This document shows positions 13,774 through 25,935 of a stretch of DNA of 64,000 bases, in pieces. Below the pieces are notes generated by a model. That model did not search any database, was not told the origin of the DNA, and saw only the letters and a program-made list of their open reading frames with translations. Each line of letters opens with the position of its first letter. Position 1 is the stretch's first letter. The position numbers were made by a program, and so were the translations under genes. This DNA is from Epiperipatus broadwayi (lineage: Eukaryota > Onychophora > Udeonychophora > Euonychophora > Peripatidae), in the NCBI GenBank assembly GCA_028023455.1, contig JAQFVV010000153.1, positions 248,001 through 312,000 of the forward strand, in the 5' to 3' direction.

Positions 13774-14300
13774 AACATTTATTATTAGACTTTTAACTAT
13801 TATGTTATCAAATTATAACACAAATTATAATTTAATTTAGTAACATAAACAATCTACTGCTGTTCTACATTGAAAATTACAACATTAATGTCAACTTAAA
13901 TCTAATCAAATGTGGTAAACACAAAATAATTTAAATTTTAAATTTAAACTGTTTTTTTTTTTACTTGTTACCCATAAATATATAATTTGATTGTATTGTT
14001 TTAAAATATATTATTCATTGATTCTTGGGAATCATATAAATAGTTATACTTCAAAATTATCTATCATCTGCTTATCTTTGAGACTGCTCAAAGATAATTA
14101 TTGGATTGATGAAATTTATTCATTTCACTGGTGATCATATATATATAATATAATATAAGTATAATAACAATATTCACTAGAATAAAAACTACAAAATTTT
14201 TAAAAATGCCTGTATAAAATTAAAAATAAAATTCTTTGCTATAGCTAGCTTCTGCTTATTCCACCATCTTAAGTAGCAAACCGTTAATATTTAAATATTA

Positions 14301-14597
14301 TCAAACTCTCACACCAGTAACGTTCTCATGTGAATTACCTACTTTCCATAAATTGTGAATATTAACACAATGACACTGTTTATTCAACACATTATCTGTA
14401 CTATTTATAAAATAGGACTCTTTAATTCTTCTTTTCCTCAAATCATTTTCCATATGCAAAATAAAAACTCTATCAAAGCAGAATTCTCCATTACAACTCA
14501 CAGCATGTTCTGCAAAAACAGATTTATACCTATCTGCAGAACAACTCAACTTATTATATAATAATTCATGCTCCCTAATCCTTTTATCAATGCACAT
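14301..14597 (-). pseudogene. PLE-1 GIY-YIG endonuclease C-terminal half
   Basis: The frame continues the nuclease begun upstream after a shift at about 14597. It shows the pattern R-x-REHE...FAEHAVSC and, further on, RKRRIKESYFI...NVLNKQ, matching the Arg, paired His and Glu (ES) positions seen along PLE endonucleases. In the class this nuclease nicks target DNA to prime reverse transcription. Confidence 0.75.
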
Positions 14598-15970
14598 TTG
14601 GTCTCCCCGATGTAACTATAACCACAATGACAAAACACTTTATATATAATATTACATTTGTTGCTTTTATCAATAGAATCTTTGCCATTAATAACCAATC
14701 TTCCAGTATTTGCACCCACTTTAAATGCAACATTAAAATCAGCAGATACCAATGATGTAATCTTATTACAAACAATATCCTTTACATAAGGCAATGCTAT
14801 CCATTTTTTCTTTTCCATATTAACTCTTCTCCATCTATTTCTATACCTATATAGTGCACATAAAATATTTGTCCTATTATATCCCACACTCAATAAATCA
14901 TTCACATATCTTTCAATATTAATCATTTTATCACTCTGAAATTTATATAAATCATCATTTCTAAAAAGAAATGTTCTAAAACCAGCCAATTTATAGGTAA
15001 GTGGAACATTTGAATTTGGAAGAACAACTCCTCTTATTGATAATGGTTTCAATACCATTTTATTCTTAATTTTATTCCCTTCTCTCCATAAAATCAAATC
15101 AAGATATTTTACACTCTTCTCACTATCTTCAGAATTAATAGTCCATGTTAATCCAGCAATAGCATTTAATTTAATAAACAGTTTATGCACTATTATATTT
15201 GATCCTACAATAAGCACATCATCCACATACCTAAAATATCTTTTAACACCGGTCATAAAATGTTCTTTTAAAATCAACCCTTCATAATATGATAACACCT
15301 AACTACATATAATTGCTGAAACAGGCAAACCCATAGGCCAACCTTCATCCATCATATACAACCGATCTTTAAATGTAGCTATAAAATTCTGATCAATAAA
15401 TAATAACAAATCCTTTACAAACATACGATAAAACTTGCACACTCCTTTTTCATATAAAACTTGATCGATAATGCTAATAGATTTCTTTCTTTTTATTGAA
15501 CCATATAACTCTGCAACATCCAATGTAAATAATCTATCATCATTATCCAAAACAATATTATCAATCTTTTTAACTAAATCAAATGAAGATCCAACTGTAT
15601 AATCACCAAAACCCAACTCATCTTGCAAAAACTTTCCCACAAAAACTGCTGCATGATAATACATACATCCTCCAAAATCCAACATCAGTCTAATAGGTAA
15701 TTCTTCCTTATGCACTTTTAAATTTCCAAAAATCCTTGGCATAATTGCAGCTGATGGATAAAGAGATAGATATAACTTTTTATCAAACACTTTCTTTAAA
15801 TATGGCTTAAATATAGTATTAATAAATTTCAATCTCACTGTATCAATAGAATAAGCATTTATCAATTTAAATTTTAATTTTTGAATTTGCTGATGAACCT
15901 TTTCTCTATATAAACTTTTAAACATCAAAACATAATCTTCCACCTTTATCTTCTTTAATACATGTAACAT
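14546..15970 (-). pseudogene. PLE-1 reverse transcriptase and start of GIY-YIG, interrupted by one TAG
   Basis: Two in-phase frames (15970-15299 and 15298-14546) are separated only by a TAG at 15299-15301; the second starts on GTG, so it is a continuation, not a gene. The RT motifs in order are FGNLKVHKEELPIRL (the PLE PKIHK block), LFTLDVAELYGSI (first catalytic Asp), GWPMGLPVSAIICS (MG-P-S block) and FRYVDDVLIVG (catalytic YVDD). The amber codon falls right after the MG-P-S block, between the catalytic motifs, so it would remove the YVDD. After a linker, CNIIYKVFCHCGYSYIGET is the start of the GIY-YIG nuclease. Apart from this stop the RT core is intact, implying moderate age. Confidence 0.88.
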
Positions 15971-16199
15971 TATTATCTGATAAATATCTTCTTATTAAAT
16001 TAATTTGTTTATACCATGAATCATCACATTTTACATTAGAAATATTCAAGGAAGATATTTTAGAAATCACCTCATCTCGAGCATGATGCATCTCATAAGC
16101 ACTTTCTATTGCTGCAATAACCTCCATTTTATAGTTTTTAATTGGACCTCCAACAAACTTTATTCCTGTCTCCAAAATTGAAACGTCAAGCAAATCCAA
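15918..16199 (-). pseudogene. PLE-1 N-terminal segment
   Basis: This 93-codon frame ends in NVTCIKEDKGGRLCFD, equivalent to the ADKG motif that opens the RT core in Penelope-like proteins. A one-base shift near 15950 then moves the reading into the 15970 frame: the overlap still codes KIKVEDYVLMFKSLYREK in the other phase. An ATG opens the segment at 16199, but it may not be the true start of the polyprotein. Confidence 0.7.
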
Positions 16200-16200
16200 A

Positions 16201-16513
16201 TATATATATATATATTATCAATGAAATTTTAAAAGTTACATATATATATAATATGTAATGTAAATTATAAAAGTTCATCATGTTGCAGAGAATAATAAAT
16301 CTGTCTAGTAAAAGTATAACGTGAGGTTCAAATTTAAGTCCAGGCTATAAAATTTTTTTCGCGGAACTTGATAATTGTTTTGAATAATTCAATCATAACT
16401 GAACTATCATCCAATATTAATTAATAAATGGATATCTAGTATTCCTTAGCTGGAAAATAAAACGGGAACGAAAAACCGATTAAACTCTCACCACACAGCA
16501 ATTAGCAATCTTA
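16201..16513. other. AT-rich non-coding DNA
   Basis: Begins with a TA microsatellite; nothing else supported. Confidence 0.5.
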
Positions 16514-16655
16514 AAACATTAAAACCTCACATGTTCACTATTTCTTTATGATTACGCAAGCTGTTAAAACAGTAGCAATTTTTTTTCTACATCATAGTGT
16601 CACTTAGTATAAGTTAGAGCTTATATAGGTGGTCCTATTGTGTGGAGAAAAATGT
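16514..16655. repeat. Possible diverged Fam-1 copy
   Basis: It opens TTAAAACCTCACATGTTCAC and continues TTTCTTTATGATTACGCAAG-CTGTT. This parallels the 23552 copy (TTAAACCAATAAACGTCACA, then TTCTTTATGTTTACATAAGC-TGTTT). The remainder is too diverged to place its other end. Confidence 0.5.
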
Positions 16656-16778
16656 TACTCCTGTGTTAATTAGCAATCTTGATGAGTATTGGCATCATCT
16701 TCACTTTTTCTGTATGAGAGACTGATGGAGAGGCCTTTATTTTGCAGTAATCTATTTATCAAAAAGAGTGATTTACCC

Positions 16779-17263
16779 TTTTATAAGAGGGATGGCCAAC
16801 TTTTGTGCTTATAAGGTCTACTTTTTATTTTTAAAATGTCATTGGCGATCGACTTGTTGTCATAGGCGTAGTCTAAGTGGAGGGAGGTGCAAAATACATA
16901 CTATTTTTATTATATCTGCCTAGTAAAAAATAATAATTATTTAACGGGCCAAAAAACTCATGTCCAGGGTAATTAAAGCAACTTGAGTAATTATTAACAA
17001 TATTTATTAATTCAAATTAGCTACATTAAATCAAGATTAAAAATATTATTTTCAATAATGATACGGCTTAGTGGACTTCACCTATCTAGAATTGAAAAAA
17101 AATTTAGAATAAAAATAAAAATAAAAAAACTTGAAAATCTTGACTTAATTTGTTTCACTCATTACCCGACAGCTTTTGCCAGATTGGCCTCGCGATCGAC
17201 CAAAAATGGCTTTGCTTTGACCGGTGGATCACAATCAACTTGTTGGACATCCCTGTTTTATAA
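16779..17263. mobile_element. hAT-type non-autonomous element (copy 2) with 8-bp TSD
   Basis: The right terminus on the minus strand reads CAGGGATGTCCAACAAGTTG; the left reads GAGGGATGGCCAAC. The 8-bp duplication TTTTATAA flanks the element (16779-16786 and 17256-17263), leaving a 469-bp body. Both ends carry a GATCGAC/GATCGCG-type subterminal motif. The initial C of the left TIR has become G. The 100-codon frame at 17058-17357 overlaps the right end and is not a gene. Its TIR differs from that of copy 1, so it is a second hAT family. Confidence 0.85.
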
Positions 17264-18419
17264 TATATGTACCAGTATAAATGTGACAAATAGTATGGAT
17301 TGCCTACGAACTAGAGATTTTTTAACTCAAATGAAATTCGATAATAAAATAAATTAATATATATAAATTGAAACAAACTTCATGTGCTTATGGTCATAAA
17401 TCCCTAAATTATGCCAATACATTTTCATAATAAATCAATTAGTAAGAAATGCTATTTTTTATTAAAGTGATGTAAATCTGAAATAACGCTTTAAATACCA
17501 ACTGATTTATATACACGTGAGATATTAAAGTTTTATGTGGTAGTTAAAGTTTATCGATTTCTCTATATATGCTACTTATAATTATCATTCTCAATGTGTT
17601 GAATAAATAATATTTAGGACTAATAATTTAATATAATAACACCAATAATTTATTTACTATAATAAATAAATGATAGACGAATATCAGATTAATGATATAA
17701 TAAAAAAATGATAGTTCAAAATGAATAATTGTGCGTTTGGACATATGATGAAGTTAGGACAACAGACTTATTTTTCATATCCAGGAGAAAATATTTATAC
17801 CTACAATTTAATGTTCATTTAAGGAATATAAAATTGTAAGGCCTCTTTAATTTATGACTTATTAATACAAGGAAATCTAAATAAGTTATTTATATAATAT
17901 CTAATTGGTAGTTACTTATAATTCTGAATAATTGTTATTTTCTGTTAGTTGTGCTTATGTTCATTTATTCATCTCAAGAAAGCATACATAAATATTGAAC
18001 ATCTTTTTAAATAAATATAATGAGATTCTAATATAGTATTTAGCTATTTTCAGTGAGTGGGATTATTCAATAACTATAGTCTAGTTATATTTTCATTTTC
18101 ACATTAAACCCATGAAATAAATAACGATCTGAATGTATTAATTAGAAGAAACTTATTCCCATTACAATACAATATAATTCCATATCCAGAATATTTAGCG
18201 ATAATAATACATCCACATAATTATCATAATATAATACATTAGATGTAGCTAAACTTTACTTTTCAAAAAATCTATTCAGTCTTGCTGTCATAATTTCTTT
18301 AAGTTATTCTATCTATTATGAGATGCTATTCTCTTTATGCATAAGACTACGCTCGCATACACAATATGAATTTACTATAGGTCTTGTCAGTATATATAAA
18401 GCAAACAATCCAACAAATG
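17264..18419. other. AT-rich non-coding DNA
   Basis: I see no supported gene or structured repeat. Confidence 0.45.
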
Positions 18420-18441
18420 GTTTCAAAATATAATAACAAGA

Positions 18442-19260
18442 ATGAGTAATGCATTAAGCCCTGATGATAATGCCAACCTAGAACTACCATCAGTAATATG
18501 GACTCAAGATGAATTACAATTGATAAATACCGACTTTAATAACACAATCCCAAAAAAGCTTTTCAATACTTTAAAAAAAATTTTTTCATCAAAGTTGGTT
18601 GTGATAGCAGCAATAGACAAAAATCTTACCATATATGAATATCTGAGGCAATTATTATATGAGTCAATAACTGCAATGCAATGTGGGAGACAATATCAAG
18701 TATTGGAGATCATCCCAACTACCGATAACAATTTTTCAATGTTTTTCAAAAAGCCAGATTTCAAATGCAAATTAAAATCCTGAGAAATTACAATTTAATT
18801 ACAGTTGATGAAAATTTAGAGAATTATATTACTGGAATAATCAAAAATACCTATTTTGAATACAGCATTCAGGACTTTCATTATTCTAATAGAATCGTTT
18901 GGAAAAGTAATTAACTTAAAACCTTTATATCTAAATGACATACCCACCCTAGTATACAGTAGTAGTTTCCAATTTAAAATTAAGTTGAATGATACTGCAA
19001 TTCCAGAGATTATTCCCACTCTCAAGAGATAGTATTCTAACAATCTATACAAGGGGATGAAGGCCACAATGTTTTGTATTTGGAAACTGTGAAAAACTGG
19101 CAAATCATTGTAACACAATTTGAGACATACAGAACCAAACTAGCTCAGACCAGTATCAACAAAAACAAACCATGAAGCAAGCAATGAAAAAAACAAATGA
19201 TGAAGCAAACAAGAATCAAAATACCACAGAAAAGCAACAACTCCTAGACAATATGCGCAA
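18442..19260 (+). pseudogene. Non-LTR ORF1 (gag-like), broken
   Basis: A 113-codon frame starts at ATG 18442. The continuation, in a second phase from about 18760, reads NLITVDENLENYITGIIKNT and then PLYLNDIPTLVYSSSFQFKI, in the style of ORF1 proteins ahead of a zinc knuckle. Near 19075 the translation CFVFGNCEKLANHC resembles a CCHC knuckle (CxxC-x4-H-x4-C) whose second Cys is now Phe and whose spacing is blurred. A Lys/Asn/Gln-rich stretch follows. Family membership is inferred from position upstream of the endonuclease. Confidence 0.5.
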
Positions 19261-19696
19261 TTATATCACTAGAAATACAAAGCTCCTGGACCTATCAATA
19301 AAAAAATAAACAGAGATTAAACAATAAACAATAACATAGATAATCACCCAATGCTGGGAAAATATAAAATTTATGAAAAAACTAGTGAAAAATATGAAAG
19401 CAAAAAAATAAAGATTTATAGTAATAATAATAACACAGCTCATCAGCCTCATTCATTGGATATACCAAGAATTAGAAACAATAGGGCTATCAATGTAAAA
19501 GAAACAATTACTTCATGTTTGCCTCCAATAATACAAACACTGCTAAAGGTAAAGAGACATCCAAGGTGGCCACCAAAGACACAACAGCAAAGTGACACAA
19601 CTAAAGAAGAATTGGATATAATCTATGTAGATGTGCCAGACCAATTGCTGAAAACCACTCAAGTCATATACACACCCATATCTGCTTTATACAGCA

Positions 19697-20100
19697 ATGA
19701 TGAAAGTTACAATTGCACCAGCTTATGTAAGGAGATTAAATTCACCCTCAAAAATTAATAAACTAGAACAATGGATCACAATAATGAAACCACACATACT
19801 TGATCTGCTTGAAACCACAATTTATGCAGGATTACAAACTGACCCAGCAAAACACTTAAATAAAGAGGGAGTCTGTGCATCCTCCAGAGATTTCAGCACT
19901 ATAAGGAGGTACAGGCCTTCTTGTTACAGTACACTGTCCCTAGACATTTTTCAGAATAACTTTTATTGATTCAAACCCACTAATAGTATCTTTTCAGCAT
20001 AAAATCATAGTAATTAACATAATCTTTGTTTACATGCCAGCACAAGATATCAATGCTACTGCTGCAGAAAGTCGATAACAAACTCACGTACCTTGCAAAC
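19697..20100 (+). pseudogene. APE endonuclease, N-terminal half
   Basis: The frame 19697-19969 reads VRRLNSPSKINKLEQWI, then KPHILDLLETTIYAGLQTDP. This fits the start of APE-type non-LTR endonucleases (N-x-RGLNSP...KP-x-IL-x-LxET, the ET glutamate being a metal ligand). A later phase gives IIVINIIFVYMPAQDINATA, equivalent to the I-x-N-x-YxPA strand before the catalytic His/Asp region. The domain is split by a frameshift near 19970-19990 and truncated before its C-terminal catalytic residues. Confidence 0.7.
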
Positions 20101-20368
20101 ACTAACCTAGCAAAAGGTATGTCAAAGTTGGAGTCATTAAATGTGAAAAGAATTCAAATTCAAAATTTAAACATTTGATTAATACTGAAACCATAACCAT
20201 TTGGCCTTTCAAATTTGTAACCCTCTCATGACTTGATCAAATTATACCCAAATATTATGTATCTAAATAATATAACTACCATGTTAATAAATAATGTAAA
20301 TGATGGAAAATTATGAAAAAACAATGTACTCGATGTAAAATCTTTTTTAATGCAATAAAGTTCCTTTT

Positions 20369-20418
20369 TAATAATAATAATATTAATAATAATAACAACA
20401 ACAACAATAATAATAATA
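20369..20418. repeat. AAT/AAC microsatellite, 3' tail of a non-LTR element
   Basis: An imperfect (AAT)n tract with AAC interruptions begins immediately after a CAATAAAG-containing 3' end. Simple-repeat tails are typical of several non-LTR clades. The Asn-rich frame here is artefactual. Confidence 0.75.
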
Positions 20419-21104
20419 GTAGTAATAGTTACCAATTAGGAATAATTCCAGTGACTTTTTCAAATAAACTTGCAATGATACAGAAAAGGGATAAAACACT
20501 GGCCAGACCTGACATTTATGTGACCACCTGGTCATTACTTAAGATTAAATCAATGTTTTAGTGACAAAAATGATGAAAGTCTTAGGAACCAGTATAGTGT
20601 GTTTTTTTAAACATGAAATCTTGAAACATCAGTGAATTCTGGGAATAGGACACATTTAAAAGGAACATAGGACCAAAACTTGGGAGTTAGATCTAATAAG
20701 ATCTTTGTAACACCGGTTTGAAAATTGTGAGTTGGAAAAATAAAACATTATAAAGAAACTTAGAAGAATACGCATGTCAAATTAGCAATAAGGACAATTT
20801 AGCAACAATTTTTCCCTTCTGTTATAAGTGATTGATTTGCTAATGGGGTTCAAATGATAAATTATGTCATGTCACATTTGAGACAAAATAAAATGAAAAT
20901 TGTGTTATAACATTTGAACTGTTGACTTAGGCAGAATAGACAATCTGGGATATTATATGTAGACAAGAACTATGATTTAAGCTCATGTAAATCCAGAAAA
21001 AACTCTAACATAAATGACAATGTAAATTTATAATCAACTTATAGCAGTCAATTTACTATATAACCACTAATGGTGTATTATTTTGAGACAATAAAGGCCT
21101 TTTG
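20419..21104 (+). mobile_element. Non-LTR retrotransposon 3' end (second copy)
   Basis: The frame to 20561 ends RDKTLARPDIYVTTWSLLKI-KSMF, homologous to RDNMLAPPDIFAATWSLFKL-KSAL at 10.4 kb. It is followed by about 540 bp of 3' UTR ending CAATAAAGGCCTTTTGAAAC (21089-21108 region). Because another element's 3' end and tail sit just upstream, this is either a second 5'-truncated copy inserted into that tail, or the remainder of one element split by a deletion. Confidence 0.7.
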
Positions 21105-21305
<201 letters not shown>

Positions 21306-23551
21306 TCAATTTCAATTCAATTTTTTTTACTTCCAACTTTTTTATATAGCTTATAAATGAAATAACATATGTTAAGAGTAGATATAGCAGCTCTATTGTA
21401 TATATAAATACATTTTGTATACTATTTATTGATTGAAGTGGATCTTTATCACTTTTCTCCAGAGAGCTCTAAGTCTAATAAAATCTAAATTTAAACAAGA
21501 AGTATGAAGATTTTTTTTACTAATTTAAAATTGAAGTTTCTTCTCCTTTCTTGATTTCAATTAAATAGGTGTATTTGTCTTTAATTTTAATTTTAAATAT
21601 GTGCATCTATTTTTTAAATGTTTGCACATGTATGCAATTTATCCATAGATTTTCTAAATGTAAATATTGAAATTATAATTGAAATTTATGTGTATTTAAC
21701 TAAACATATTTTGGCTATGGTGTGACCAAATAAACAACCAATTAAAAACTGTCATTGCAAACTGAAGTCATATTATCTCATACTATTATATTTTTTGAAG
21801 AACATTTAAGTCAAAAATGGGTCCATTTTTGATATAAAAGTGCATCAAATAAAAATATTATTACTAGATATTATTTCATTATAAAATGATGTTTTCCTGG
21901 TTATATCATAACTAAAACATACATGGAAAATTTCAATCATAATTTCAATGTATATACATATGATTTAATACATACATATATTAAAATGAACATTGTGGAC
22001 AATTCAGTATCATCTTTGAATTTTAGTATTTATAACAAAACTTGAGACAAAGCAGTATGGATATAGTGGTACTTTATTGAATACTAACTTTTTTAAAGCT
22101 GAAAAAAAAGTTTTGTTATACCAGAAACTGTTTTGAATGCAAGGTAAATTATTAGGCTGTAAAAACAACAACAAATGGACATCTCTTAAGTGGAACTAAA
22201 TGTTAGGAAGAGATATTTAATATAAAATAAATATGCATGGTTAACTTCCTAATAGACAGTTGATGCTATTTTAGTTAAACTAAATGAATGTAGCTTAGTA
22301 AATCAAAAATATATAGTGAATGTACTAATATTTTGAAAAGCAAGACCAGATATTTTATTTTTATGTTCAACTTGTTTTTCTTATTACCTATGATACTATA
22401 ATTTTTATACATGTATTAATGTATATAAAATAAGGTATATGCAAATCTAAATAATACTAAATATTATGTAAGTTTTGCTGTAAACATTAAATAGTAATGT
22501 TTTGATTGAAATTAATTCAAATGTTTAACACTTAATATTTTAATGCATGACAAATAACTTACATTTTATTAATTATTTTTAGAAACTACTATATATAGAT
22601 GTAGTTTAATTTACAGTGAGTTACATTTTCTCACTTTTGACATATATTTAAATAATATATAGTGTTTTATGCTTTGTAACATTGTTTTTATTATGGTTAT
22701 ACTATGCAGTATTATATTCTTATATACACATTATATATTTTACATTGGAAGTACAATTGATTTGTTTTATGTTTTTGTGTAAACTTGGGTAGATTAATAT
22801 GATTATGAGTATCATCTTCTGCATCTCAAAAAGATTGTGAAAGTTTTTTGAATTATTTACATGACTATGTTTTAGAAACATCTGAGATATATTTGTATAT
22901 AAATACATATAAAATTATGAAAGCAAGAATTTTTCAGCTAAAATTAGAAAAAAATATCATTGTTATTTCGCTTTTCATAAATTTGAATGAAAATGAAATT
23001 ATTCTCTAAATATGTATTATTTTTATTGTATTTATTCACATATTCAGCTGAATAGAAATTGAACATTTAAATAATCACTAAAATAATACAAATTTATTCC
23101 ATTAATTTAAAATATAAATAAAAATGATTGTGCAGTTCAAGTTTACTGCACTGCTTTAATTAATTAAAGATGATACTCAGACTTTTTTTTTTCATCATTT
23201 TAATCTTAAATAACCTGTTTTATCTGTCAAAATAAATAGCCTTTTACATAAATTAAAAATAGAAATTGCCTGTATTTTGAAGAATATTGAGAAAAAGAAT
23301 TTTGTTTATTATCTTATTTCATAATTATTATAACTTTATTTTTCATATCAGCGCTTAATGATACATCAGATTTGTATTTTTATTTTTGATACTATAGTAT
23401 TATTATTATTTTTTGTAGTATTTGGGTGGGGGGGGGTCTTGAATCTTTCTTCCAGTAATTTAATTAAGATTGTTAAATATAAGTAAACATTTTGAACTTT
23501 TAGTTTAATAAATTATAATTAAATATAAAAATTATTCTTCATTTTTTTGTA
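21306..23551. other. AT-rich non-coding DNA
   Basis: I see no supported gene or structured repeat; a G-run occurs at 23425-23437. Confidence 0.45.
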
Positions 23552-23738
23552 TTAAACCAATAAACGTCACATGATCACCATTCTTTATGTTTACATAAGC
23601 TGTTTACACAGAAACAAAACTCTTCACATACTAACACCACTCAGATAGAAATTGTATGCACAAATCTTCCTGCATCTATTGATTACTCTGACTTGCACTG
23701 AGTGGTGCTACTGTATGGAGAGTTTTGCCTTTATGTAG
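23552..23738. repeat. Fam-1 dispersed repeat
   Basis: It opens TTAAACCAATAAACGTCACA-TGATCACC and ends GTATGGAGAGTTTTGCC, with GCATCTATTGATTACTCTGA and CTTGCACTGAGTGGTGCTAC between, as in the 5138 and 37027 copies. The TTAA at its left edge is shared with other Fam-1 left edges. Confidence 0.75.
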
Positions 23739-24599
23739 TTTTTTTGTATAGTATTAAAATAAAAATGTAATGTTATTCTCTTTATGTCATTACTGTTTTT
23801 TTTTTAAATATATATTATTTTTAAATAGATTAATAAGTAAATATCTGTCAACATGTTGAAAGTTTTGATAATATATATACCATTTTCATTACAAATCCTA
23901 ATGCTTAACAGGAAAATAGTGTCCTTATTTGCTCTAAAAACTGCCATTTTTATACATAAAACCATAATCTCAGGTAAAAATAAAAGTTACTATTCCAGGT
24001 AAATTGAAAGTACTTTTTTTTTCAAACTAATTACGCTATTATGCTTGAATTTTCTAGCCTGCCTTCCATCAAGTATGCCTGCATTCAGAAATAGCAAAGC
24101 AAAGAGTAGTAATAAAAATATTTTAAAAAATTCTATGGATACAAATTTTTCTAATACCAAAACTGATTGCAATAATTTTATATTGTAATAAAACCTCTTA
24201 TGTAAATATTGTAAGTGTTCATAATGAAAACAAAGCTGGAAGAAACAGTATTACAAAAGAATAATTTTCAGAAATTTCCAATTTTGAAGATTACAATTTG
24301 TAAAATCTTAATAAAGATAAATTTGTATTAGTCAACAAGAAATTCAATGCATCATTACCAAATACTTTATTAAAATTGTTTCAGAAATGATAAAACAAAG
24401 ATGGACATAATATCACTTTAATGAAATTCCTGAGAGATGAATTTTATGAATATATAATAGAAAAACATTTGTGGAAGTAGTTTTATAAAACTTTAGCACA
24501 GTCTAACAATCGCTATTTAGTTTTAAAGTTTAATAATATGTCACAGAAACAAATTTTCCAAAATAATATCCATTTCCTAAATAACAAATTTATTTGTTA
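23739..24599. other. AT-rich non-coding DNA
   Basis: No gene supported. Sequence from about 24240 has element-like codon texture and may be decayed 5' sequence of the next non-LTR remnant. Confidence 0.35.
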
Positions 24600-25935
24600 T
24601 ATAAATACTAACAAATAAATAAAACTAGGAGAGCAAATCAAAAATTGCCACATTAATTTCACTAGTCATAATTTACAAACTTTACTAACAAATTATGGAA
24701 CAATCAGTAACTTGAAATATCTATTTGAAAAAAAGCCACAGTCCCTGTCCTAACTAATACTATTATCCATTTCATTGACATCATGTTGAATACAAATATT
24801 CAATCTTATGACATATCCATGGATAGTTCTCTTATCATCACATTTAAAAGCACTCCACAATACTTCTTTTGCAAATCCAAGGAACATCTCATCAAAACAT
24901 GCCTGAATCATATTTGTTTGAAGTGTGGTTTCAAAAATACAAAACTACGAAGACCCATTAATATTCATAGAATATAACACCACACAATAAGAATGGTTAC
25001 AAATAAATTCAGATACAGCATTCCCAGATAATACACTGTTGAATAATGACAGTCACATTAAATATAACCCAAACAGTTTCACATCAGTTGAAGTAATAAC
25101 ATTAATAAGTAAACCAATGGAAAATCATTTCATCACTTCTGTTATTCAAAAAGATATTTCTATAACTGAAACAGATATGGAATATATAGCATTTAACCAC
25201 TAAGTGACACTATGTCTGATACTGATGAAAAAAAGAGCTAAATTTCTAAAAGTTATTGGGGAAAAAATAAAAGGAAAAAAACTTTAGATGAAAACATTCT
25301 AAAAATAGCACAACAAATTCCAGTGGGCATAATAATCAATATTCTAAATCATTATTACACCATCACCAAAAAAAACTAAGTTTACCCTTTTAATAATAGA
25401 AAACTCTACATTTTCTATAGTAGAATTAGGAATTCAATAAAAATTAGATATCAGCAAACCATTACATCTCAAGAACAACCTTCTTCCATTGCAGAAAATG
25501 ATACAAAAAGTAAGTATTAAGAAAAATAGATCAAACAATACATTAGAACCCAGTATGTCACACAAAAAACATCCTCACTTCTGACCCCTATTACCAAGTA
25601 ACAAAATCAGTCACTCTACACATTATAATGGTATATCAAAATTAATATCAACACAGACATTTAAAAAATAATAAAATATAAAAACACAATTGACTGAAAA
25701 AATCCAAAAACATTTTTATTCTGCATTGCAAGCAAAAATAGTTAAGTCACTGTGGTTTATTCTTACTATAAAAATTATTAAATAACAGCCATAGTCTTAT
25801 TCTTAATGAATTTAAATATAACACAGATTAATGTAAGGGGCATTAACTCCCCTTGTCTAGTCATGGCAAAACTCATTCCTAGAGCAGTTTTTTCCCCTCT
25901 TTGGTCTTTCTGCAGTTACAATAACCATACTCGTT
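24600..25935 (+). pseudogene. Non-LTR ORF1 with zinc knuckles and start of APE endonuclease, decayed
   Basis: At 24783-24977 the frame gives SLIITFKSTPQYFFCKSKEH-LIKTC, then NHICLKCGF. This is a pair of closely spaced gag-type knuckles (CxxC-x4-H-x4-C followed by CxxC) whose first Cys is now Tyr. Upstream, in another phase, LQTLLTNYGTISNLKYLFEK looks like the RNA-binding part of ORF1. Downstream is frame-broken Asn/Lys-rich text. At about 25809-25850 the translation NITQINVRGINSPCLVMAKL is the start of an APE endonuclease; similarity is lost by about 25935. The ORF1-endonuclease order matches the 18.4-kb element. No RT follows. Confidence 0.6.

Larger units (their letters stand above)
14297..16200 (-). 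mobile_element. Penelope-like element PLE-1 (RT + GIY-YIG), nearly full length, inactivated
   Basis: Read on the minus strand, four consecutive open segments give the Penelope-like order: N-terminal region, PLE RT, then a GIY-YIG endonuclease. The frames are separated by a one-base shift near 15950, a single amber codon at 15299-15301 and another shift near 14597. There is no sign of LTRs, integrase or RNase H, as expected for this class. The 5' side abuts a short TA run (16200-16215). No duplicated arm or target-site duplication was identified. Confidence 0.88.
18420..20368 (+). mobile_element. APE-type non-LTR retrotransposon with RT region missing
   Basis: It contains an ORF1 (18442-18783 plus decayed continuation to about 19260), the N-terminal half of an APE endonuclease (about 19697-20090), then a direct passage into a 3' end with CAATAAAG...CC-TTTTT (20354-20368) followed by an AAT microsatellite. 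No RT motif lies between, so the RT and terminal finger were deleted or never copied. The family is the same as, or close to, the copies at 9.97 and 20.42 kb, judging by the 3' end and microsatellite tail. Confidence 0.75.

Noticed and set aside
16300-16500. GAAA-containing segments near the PLE-1 5' side as a possible hammerhead
   Set aside because: No CTGANGA-type core and no pairing stem II were found.
17058-17357. 99-codon plus-strand frame
   Set aside because: It overlaps the right terminus and flank of the hAT element; chance frame.
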